This document shows, one piece after another, positions 5,106-9,960 of a DNA stretch of 9,960 bases. The stretch is from contig CABUVH010000065.1 in assembly GCA_902494935.1 (NCBI GenBank), positions 1 to 9,960 of the forward strand. Reading direction: 5' to 3'. A program made the translations under genes and the position numbers. The stretch's first letter is position 1, and each line of letters begins with the position of its first letter. The DNA is from an uncultured Collinsella sp. GTDB lineage: Bacteria; Actinomycetota; Coriobacteriia; Coriobacteriales; Coriobacteriaceae. The notes beneath the pieces are model-generated. The model was not told the DNA's origin. It saw nothing but the letters and a program-made list of their open reading frames with translations, and made no database searches.

Positions 5106-6248
5106 GTGGTTAAGGCACTCAAGATTGAGATATTCCTGCTATGCATGATTGTTCTTATCGGGCTTGCCGTACGAAGCCGTCGCTCCCTGTTCTCGAGCAC
5201 CCAGCAGCTTTTGTTTAGCATGCTGGGCTACACGTCTGCTGCCTACATTTTCTTCGATATGATCTGGACGCTTTCGGATGGTGCGGACGGCACGTTGGGC
5301 ATTGCAGCCAACTGGATTTCCAACGCGGTTTCGTTTTCGCTCTTTGCCATCGCGTGTCTCATTTGGTTTATCTATTCCGAGACGATGCAAGGCTCTCACC
5401 TTGTGACCTCGCGCTATAGGGTGGTGCTTGTAACGTTGCCTACGGCTCTGGTGGTCGTGCTGGCTTTTACCAGTTACTGGACGCACGCCCTGTTCTATAT
5501 CGATTCGCAGGGCGTGTATCGTCGCGGCTTTGCCTATATGATCCAGCCCATTGTCAGCTACTGTTACGTTATACATACGTCCCTGCATGCGTTTGTGCAA
5601 TCTCGCAGGGTCGAGAGCCTGCAGACGAAGGCTGTCTATCGAACCTTGGCATTTTTCGCCATTCCGGCCCTGGTGGGCGGTACCTTTCAGATCGTATACT
5701 CGGTGCCTGGCCTTTGTGTCGGCATAATGATTAGCATGTTGCTGCTCTATATCATCTGCCAGGAGCAGCTCATCTCGACCGACCCGTTGACTGGCCTCAA
5801 CAATCGCAACCGTTTTGAGACCTATATGCTGTCGCTCTTCTCAAATGTGGATCAGGCCGAAGATGTGTATCTGCTCATGATGGACGCCGACGGCTTTAAG
5901 CAGATTAACGATCAGTATGGACATGTGGAGGGCGACCATGCTCTTCAGGTTGTTTCCGCAGTACTCAAGGACGTCTGTTCGCCGTCCGGCGGCTTTATTG
6001 CGCGCTATGGCGGTGATGAGTTCGTCGTACTGCAGAAGGGGGTGACGGAGCACGACATTATCCGCCTGTGTTCGGCGATCAATAACGAGCTCTCGCGCGC
6101 CGAGACACCCTACTCGCTTCGAATGTCTATCGGCTACGCGCGCTACGGCGATGGGATCAACACGTGGCAAGAGCTTCTGCGCGCTGCCGATGCGGAGCTC
6201 TATCGCATCAAGGATGCCAAAAAGAAATCCGGCATCAAGGTTCGCTAG
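5106..6248 (+). CDS. Membrane-bound diguanylate cyclase, 7 TM segments plus GGDEF domain
   Basis: A 380-residue protein starting at GTG 5106. The first 223 residues hold about seven hydrophobic helices (near 7-22, 33-56, 67-91, 103-124, 141-163, 180-201, 202-222), a sensor-like membrane domain with no PAS or HAMP that I can see. The GGDEF domain follows directly. It begins at D226 with DPLTGLNNRNRF, has the metal-binding MDADGFKQIND (D260) and an intact active-site loop RYGGDEF (GGDEF at 302-306), and ends SIGYARYG...ADAELYRIKDAKK. It should condense two GTP into c-di-GMP at the inner membrane. At the place of the inhibitory I-site (RxxD before the GGDEF loop) the residues are Pro-Ser-Gly-Gly, so feedback inhibition by product is probably missing. 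No EAL or HD-GYP phosphodiesterase is adjacent. It has its own promoter, leader and terminator and is likely monocistronic. The signal sensed is unknown. Confidence 0.92.
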   Translation: MVKALKIEIFLLCMIVLIGLAVRSRRSLFSSTQQLLFSMLGYTSAAYIFFDMIWTLSDGADGTLGIAANWISNAVSFSLFAIACLIWFIYSETMQGSHLVTSRYRVVLVTLPTALVVVLAFTSYWTHALFYIDSQGVYRRGFAYMIQPIVSYCYVIHTSLHAFVQSRRVESLQTKAVYRTLAFFAIPALVGGTFQIVYSVPGLCVGIMISMLLLYIICQEQLISTDPLTGLNNRNRFETYMLSLFSNVDQAEDVYLLMMDADGFKQINDQYGHVEGDHALQVVSAVLKDVCSPSGGFIARYGGDEFVVLQKGVTEHDIIRLCSAINNELSRAETPYSLRMSIGYARYGDGINTWQELLRAADAELYRIKDAKKKSGIKVR

Positions 6249-6292
6249 AAAAAGGGGCGCACGACCGTTGCGATGGTCGTGCGCCCCTTTTT
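6249..6292. terminator. Bidirectional intrinsic terminator
   Basis: An 18-bp perfect stem starts directly after the GGDEF stop codon. Five A plus GGGGCGCACGACC (6249-6266) pair with GGTCGTGCGCCCC plus five T (6275-6292), around an 8-base loop. It has a T-tract on the plus strand and, because of the A-tract, an equal T-tract on the minus strand. It therefore suits both the GGDEF gene and the convergent EamA gene ending at 6440. Confidence 0.93.
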
Positions 6293-6332
6293 GCGTTTGT
6301 GGGGGCCACCGGCCATAATGCCCAGGCGCGGT

Positions 6333-6358
6333 GCGGCAAGACGGGCGTCTGCAGCCGC
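6333..6358. other. Imperfect hairpin in the EamA/GGDEF intergenic space
   Basis: GCGGC (6333-6337) and GCCGC (6354-6358) flank AGACG-GG-CGTCT (6339-6350). The hairpin has a one-base bulge on one side and three on the other, and no T-tract on either strand. It would lie in the 3' untranslated part of the EamA transcript. The rest of 6293-6439 shows no gene. Confidence 0.25.
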
Positions 6359-6439
6359 GACTCGGTACGAAATCAACGAGAACCAGTGTGCTCCATTAAG
6401 CTAAAGTTTGCGAACATCCTCTCTAAAAAGGTGAACTCG

Positions 6440-7375
6440 CTAGGCTTTTTTGGGTTTGTTGACGATGATGATGCCGCCGCAGACCAACAGCAGGGCAACG
6501 ATGACGGTAACGGGGCTCGTGCCAGCGCCCTCGCCGAGCAGCAGCGCGCTCAGCACCACACCAAAGACGGGGTTCATAAACCCAAAGACCGAGACGCGGC
6601 TGACGGGGTTGACGGCAAGCAGGCGCGACCACAGCGAGTACGCGACGGCGGAAATGAGTGCCATATAAATGATGAGCGCGATGGCGGGGGCGATTTCGGT
6701 GGGGGACAACGTGCCGCCCATCAAAAACCCGATGGCGGTAAGGACCACGCCACCGACTAAAAACTGCCACCCGGCAAGCAAGACGCCGTCGTGCTCGCGC
6801 GAGAAGATGCCGATCAGGCAGGTCGATAGGGCGCCTGCAACAGTGGAAGCCAAGATAAAGCCCTCGCCGTCGAGCGTAAAGCCAAAGGTGCCGTCCGCGC
6901 CCGAAAGGTTGACGAGCGCGACGCCGGCAAAGCCCAGCGCACAGCCAAGCACCTTGGCCGTATTGAGCTTCTCGGTGTGAAATGCCAGGGCGGCAAAGAG
7001 GATTGCGAGGAAGTTGGCGCTGGCCTCGATGATGGAGCTCGACATGGCGCTGGCGCGCGAGAGGCCCAGATAGAAAAAGAAGTACTGCCCGATAGTCTGG
7101 AAGAGCGACAAGACAAAGATGGGCTTGATGTCGCGCGCTTGCGGTATGAGGGGGCGGCGTTGGGCCGCGCTCATCCCAACGATAACCAGGGCGCCGGCAA
7201 GCGTAAAGCGTAAACCTGCAAAGAGCAGCTGCGAAGCGCTATCGTGCGCTGGGATGCTAAAGAGTGCGTAGCCGATCTTGATGCAGGGAAAGGCCGATCC
7301 CCAGAGTGCACAGCAAACAAGACAGCCCAGGATGAGTCCGGGCAGGGTGGCGAGATACGGCTTGCGGCTTTCCAT
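6440..7375 (-). CDS. EamA/DMT-superfamily transporter
   Basis: A 311-residue integral membrane protein with about ten hydrophobic helices in two similar halves, typical of the ten-TM drug/metabolite transporter (DMT) superfamily. The first EamA repeat starts after MESRKPYLATLPG with GCLVCCALWGSAFPCIKIG (the W-G-x-x-F/P pattern) and ends SSIIEASANFLAILFAALAF, then GFAGVALVNLSG. The second ends AYSLWSRLLAVNPVSRVS, GFMNPVFGVVLSALLLGEG and CGGIIIVNKPKKA. These match the EamA pattern of P-x-x-x-x-x-x-x-L-x-x-E in the penultimate region. Family members export amino acids, purines or other metabolites, and the substrate cannot be read here. The ATG at 7375 is chosen because of a strong AGGAAGGA site 4 bases upstream. 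A GTG at 7417 would extend into the purL terminator hairpin. The gene lies downstream of purL on the same strand, separated by that terminator, so it is probably expressed independently or by read-through. Confidence 0.88.
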   Translation of the reverse strand: MESRKPYLATLPGLILGCLVCCALWGSAFPCIKIGYALFSIPAHDSASQLLFAGLRFTLAGALVIVGMSAAQRRPLIPQARDIKPIFVLSLFQTIGQYFFFYLGLSRASAMSSSIIEASANFLAILFAALAFHTEKLNTAKVLGCALGFAGVALVNLSGADGTFGFTLDGEGFILASTVAGALSTCLIGIFSREHDGVLLAGWQFLVGGVVLTAIGFLMGGTLSPTEIAPAIALIIYMALISAVAYSLWSRLLAVNPVSRVSVFGFMNPVFGVVLSALLLGEGAGTSPVTVIVALLLVCGGIIIVNKPKKA

Positions 7376-7379
7376 GATG

Positions 7380-7387
7380 TCCTTCCT
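7380..7387 (-). promoter_or_regulatory. Ribosome binding site deciding the EamA gene start
   Basis: On the minus strand AGGAAGGA lies four bases before the ATG at 7375. It argues against the longer reading frame starting at GTG 7417, which would be translated through the terminator stem. Confidence 0.65.
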
Positions 7388-7399
7388 ACATGCGCGAAG

Positions 7400-7437
7400 T
7401 AAAAAAGAACCCGCCACCGGATGTGTCGGTGGCGGGT
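7400..7437 (-). terminator. Intrinsic terminator of purL
   Basis: CCCGCCACCG (7410-7419) pairs perfectly with CGGTGGCGGG (7427-7436) around a 7-base loop, with one more A-T pair outside. Reading the minus strand, the stem is followed by TTCTTTTTT (7409-7401). It lies 38 bases after the purL stop and before the EamA start. The plus strand has no T-tract after the stem, so the terminator works in one direction. Confidence 0.92.
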
Positions 7438-7474
7438 GTTGTTACCCGAAGGGATTGTACCTGATGGGAAAGGT

Positions 7475-9960
7475 TTAAGCGAAGTAGGCCACGCCGCTCT
7501 CAAAGATCGGCATGAACTTATCGCCGGGGACATGCTCGGGCACGTTGCGGTACAGGTTGTCGCCGCGACGCTCGGCATGGCCCATCTTGCCCAGGACGCG
7601 GCCGTCGGGGCTCGTGATGCCCTCGATGGCGAGTGCGGAGCCGTTGGGGTTGACGGAGAGATCCATGCTGGGCTTACCGTCCTCGCCCACGTACTGCGTG
7701 GCGACCTGGCCGTTGGCGATCAGCTGGGTGAGCACTTCGTCATTGGCGACAAAGCGGCCCTCGCCGTGGCTGATGGCGACGGTGTAGGGGTCGTCCAGGC
7801 TGCACTGCGACAGCCACGGGGACAGGTTGGACGAGATGCGGGTGCGCACCAGACGGCTCTGATGGCGACCGATGGTGTTGAACGTAAGCGTGGGCGCATC
7901 GGGCGTGGCGTCGACGATGTCGCCATAGGGCACCAGACCGAGCTTGACCAGGGCCTGGAAGCCGTTGCAGATGCCTAGCATCAGGCCGTCGCGGGCCTTG
8001 AGCAGGTCGCGAACTGCCTCGGTGACCTCGGGAGCGCGGAAGAACGCCGTGATGAACTTGGCAGAGCCGTCGGGCTCGTCGCCGCCCGAGAAGCCGCCGG
8101 GGATCATGACGATCTGGCTTGCACGGATGCGGCGGGCAAGCTCGTGGGTGCTCTCGGCGACGGCCTCGGGCGTGAGGTTGTTGATCACGAAGGTGTCGGC
8201 TTCGGCACCGGCTGCGCGGAAGGCACGTGCGCTGTCGTACTCACAGTTGTTGCCGGGGAACACGGGGATGATCACGCGCGGACGGGCGATCTTGGCGCCG
8301 CTGTACACGTGGATGTCCTTGGCACGGAAGTCGATGGTCTCGACCTCGGGGGTCTCGTCGGCGCTGCGGTAGGCAAAGACGCCCTCGATGCCGCTCTCCC
8401 AGGCCTCCTGGAGCTCGGAGAGCTCGATGACCTCGGAGCCGGTGTCGATGACATAGCCCTCGACGGTGGTGCCCAGGGGCTCGACGACAACGCCGTCGGC
8501 GACCTCGGGCAGCTCGGCATCCTCGGCGAGCTCGACGATAAAGCTGCCGTAGAGCGGGGTGAAGAGGCTCTCTACGTCTACATCATCGCCAAGCTCGATG
8601 CCGATCTGGTTACCGACGCACATCTTAAAGAGGCTCTCGGCGCCGCAGCCGTAGCCGGGCGTGGAGACGGCCAGGGCGTCGCCGGTGGCGGTGAGCGCCT
8701 CGACGGCGTCAAATGCGGCGAGAAGCTGCTGAGCATCGGGACGGTAGTCCTCGCCATAGGTGGCGGGGGCGATACGGACAACGCGGTGCGTCAGGCCCTT
8801 GAACTCGGGGGAGACGGCGCGCGCCGCGCGGCCCACGGCGACAGCGAAGCTGATCAGGGTCGGCGGAACGTTGAGCTCGCCGGCTTCGTCCTCAAACGAG
8901 CCGCTCATGGAATCCTTACCGCCGATGGCGCCGGCACCCAGGTCGACCTGGGCCATAAGGGCGCCCAGGACGGCTGCCATGGGCTTGCCCCAACGCTCGG
9001 CCTCGGTGCGCAGACGCTCGAAGTACTCTTGGAAGGAGAGGTAGGCGCGCTTGTGCTCAAAGCCGGCGGCAACGAGCTTGGCGATGGACTCGACCACGGA
9101 CAGGTAGGCGCCCGCAAACTGGTCGGCTTCCATCAGATAGGGGTTAAAGCCCCATGCCATGGCGCTCGCCGTGGTGGTCTCGCCGTCCACGGGGAACTTG
9201 GCGACCATGGCAGAGCTCGGAGTGAGCTGCGTCTTGCCACCAAAGGGCATGAGCACGGTCGCGGCACCGATGGTGGAGTCGAAGCGCTCGGAAAGGCCCT
9301 TGTTGGAGGCGACGTTAAGATCGGTGACAAGCGAGGTCATGCGCTCGCCGAGCGTGGTGCCGGCCCAGCTGGGCTGCCACACGCTACGGGCGCACACGTG
9401 GGCGACCTGGTGCTTGGGTGCGCCGTTGGAGTTGAGGAACTCGCGGGACAGGTCGACGATGGCGACGCCGTTCCAGGCCATGCGCATGCGCGGCTCGGCG
9501 GTAACCTCGGCGATAACGGTCGCCTCCAGGTTCTCCTCGGCGGCGTAGCCCATGAACTCCTCGACGTCACCGTCGGCGACGGCGCAGGCCATGCGCTCCT
9601 GGGACTCAGAGATAGCGAGCTCGGTGCCGTCCAGGCCGTCGTACTTCTTGGTCACGGTGTCCAGGTCGACATACAGGCCGTCGGCAAGCTCGCCCACGGC
9701 GACCGAGACGCCGCCGGCGCCAAAGTCGTTGCAGCGCTTGATCAGACGGCAGGCATCGCCGCGGCGGAACAGGCGCTGCAGCTTGCGCTCGACTGGGGCG
9801 TTGCCCTTCTGGACCTCGGCACCCGAGGTCTCGATGGACTCGGTGTTCTGGGTCTTGGAGGAGCCGGTGGCGCCACCGATGCCGTCACGGCCAGTGCGGC
9901 CGCCCAGCAGGATGATCTTGTCGGTGGGGGCGGGGCACTCGCGGCGCACGTGGTTTGCCG
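7475..9960 (-). CDS. purL: Phosphoribosylformylglycinamidine synthase (single-chain, with C-terminal glutaminase domain), 5' end outside window
   Basis: The frame is open from the right edge to TAA (7475-7477), giving about 828 residues. Single-chain FGAM synthases of the clostridial type have roughly 1,240, so about a third is missing. In order there is the end of the first ATP-binding AIRS half with GGRTGRDGIGGATGSS, then FGAGGVSVAVGE, then the second AIRS half with FGGKTQLTPSSA and GAGAIGGKDSMSGSF. The class-I glutaminase domain (about 8285 to 7475) has PVFPGNNCEYDS, PGGFSGGDEPDG, the nucleophile Cys in LGICNGFQAL (codon 7967-7969), SHGEGRF, and the catalytic His-Glu pair in GHAER (7577-7579 and 7571-7573). 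The enzyme converts FGAR, glutamine and ATP to FGAM, the fourth step of purine synthesis, in the cytoplasm. All visible catalytic residues are intact. It needs no separate PurQ or PurS. An in-frame GTG near 9949 is internal, because homology continues to the edge. It is followed by a strong terminator. Confidence 0.96.
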   Translation of the reverse strand, partial: ANHVRRECPAPTDKIILLGGRTGRDGIGGATGSSKTQNTESIETSGAEVQKGNAPVERKLQRLFRRGDACRLIKRCNDFGAGGVSVAVGELADGLYVDLDTVTKKYDGLDGTELAISESQERMACAVADGDVEEFMGYAAEENLEATVIAEVTAEPRMRMAWNGVAIVDLSREFLNSNGAPKHQVAHVCARSVWQPSWAGTTLGERMTSLVTDLNVASNKGLSERFDSTIGAATVLMPFGGKTQLTPSSAMVAKFPVDGETTTASAMAWGFNPYLMEADQFAGAYLSVVESIAKLVAAGFEHKRAYLSFQEYFERLRTEAERWGKPMAAVLGALMAQVDLGAGAIGGKDSMSGSFEDEAGELNVPPTLISFAVAVGRAARAVSPEFKGLTHRVVRIAPATYGEDYRPDAQQLLAAFDAVEALTATGDALAVSTPGYGCGAESLFKMCVGNQIGIELGDDVDVESLFTPLYGSFIVELAEDAELPEVADGVVVEPLGTTVEGYVIDTGSEVIELSELQEAWESGIEGVFAYRSADETPEVETIDFRAKDIHVYSGAKIARPRVIIPVFPGNNCEYDSARAFRAAGAEADTFVINNLTPEAVAESTHELARRIRASQIVMIPGGFSGGDEPDGSAKFITAFFRAPEVTEAVRDLLKARDGLMLGICNGFQALVKLGLVPYGDIVDATPDAPTLTFNTIGRHQSRLVRTRISSNLSPWLSQCSLDDPYTVAISHGEGRFVANDEVLTQLIANGQVATQYVGEDGKPSMDLSVNPNGSALAIEGITSPDGRVLGKMGHAERRGDNLYRNVPEHVPGDKFMPIFESGVAYFA

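Noticed and set aside
6293..6439. A tRNA or small structured RNA gene in the intergenic space
   Set aside because: No cloverleaf, T-loop GTTCRA box or CCA end could be found on either strand. Only one imperfect hairpin is present.
6164..6760. Plus-strand 198-residue frame running from the GGDEF end into the EamA region
   Set aside because: It passes through the strong bidirectional terminator and then runs antisense to the EamA gene. The product is Gln/Asp/Gly-rich with no recognisable domain.
7421..7978. Plus-strand 185-residue frame opposite the purL glutaminase domain
   Set aside because: It is antisense to a gene with intact catalytic motifs, starts inside the purL terminator, and has no family resemblance.
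1..9960. Mobile element, phage island, CRISPR array or defence cluster
   Set aside because: No transposase, integrase, direct-repeat array, nuclease or toxin-antitoxin gene is visible, and the recognised genes are ordinary metabolic, transport and signalling genes.

Overview
The window is a gene-dense stretch (about 60% G+C, judged by eye) from a bacterial chromosome. It resembles gut anaerobic Actinobacteria of the Coriobacteriia (Collinsella-like). That placement is an inference from three things: an electron-transfer flavoprotein alpha subunit fused to a two-[4Fe-4S] ferredoxin domain (an anaerobe trait), a single-chain FGAM synthase of the type seen in clostridia and Coriobacteria, and the G-rich ribosome binding sites. 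I see no insertion sequences, phage genes, tRNA/rRNA or CRISPR. The content looks like ordinary chromosomal metabolism, transport and signalling.

Left part (1-2622): the 3' part of etfB runs directly into etfA (zero gap). Together they encode a heterodimeric ETF whose alpha chain carries an N-terminal ferredoxin domain, the arrangement known from flavin-based electron-bifurcating complexes. The acyl-CoA or lactate dehydrogenase partner is not visible and may lie to the left. A convergent HD-domain phosphohydrolase gene on the minus strand ends on the same CTAG tetramer as etfA.

Middle (2623-6292): diverging from the HD gene is an azlC-azlD pair (two-component branched-chain amino acid exporter, overlapping by 11 bases). 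It is followed by a lone kdgT-type 2-keto-3-deoxygluconate permease. A 13-bp inverted repeat after kdgT is followed at once by a strong extended -10 promoter and a leader with several hairpins. These precede a seven-TM membrane diguanylate cyclase (GGDEF) gene that has no visible inhibitory I-site. A long, nearly perfect bidirectional terminator closes that gene.

Right part (6293-9960): all on the minus strand. The 3' two thirds of purL (phosphoribosylformylglycinamidine synthase, with its C-terminal glutaminase domain) enters from the right edge. It is followed by a clear intrinsic terminator and then an EamA/DMT-family transporter gene, whose transcript probably ends at the bidirectional terminator shared with the GGDEF gene.

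The genes do not form one pathway. They are several short transcription units: energy metabolism (etfBA), amino-acid export (azlCD), sugar-acid uptake (kdgT), c-di-GMP signalling, purine synthesis (purL) and a DMT exporter. I found no convincing sign of a new defence or mobile system. The items most worth a second look are the overlapping terminator/promoter and folded leader before the GGDEF gene, and the ferredoxin-fused EtfA.
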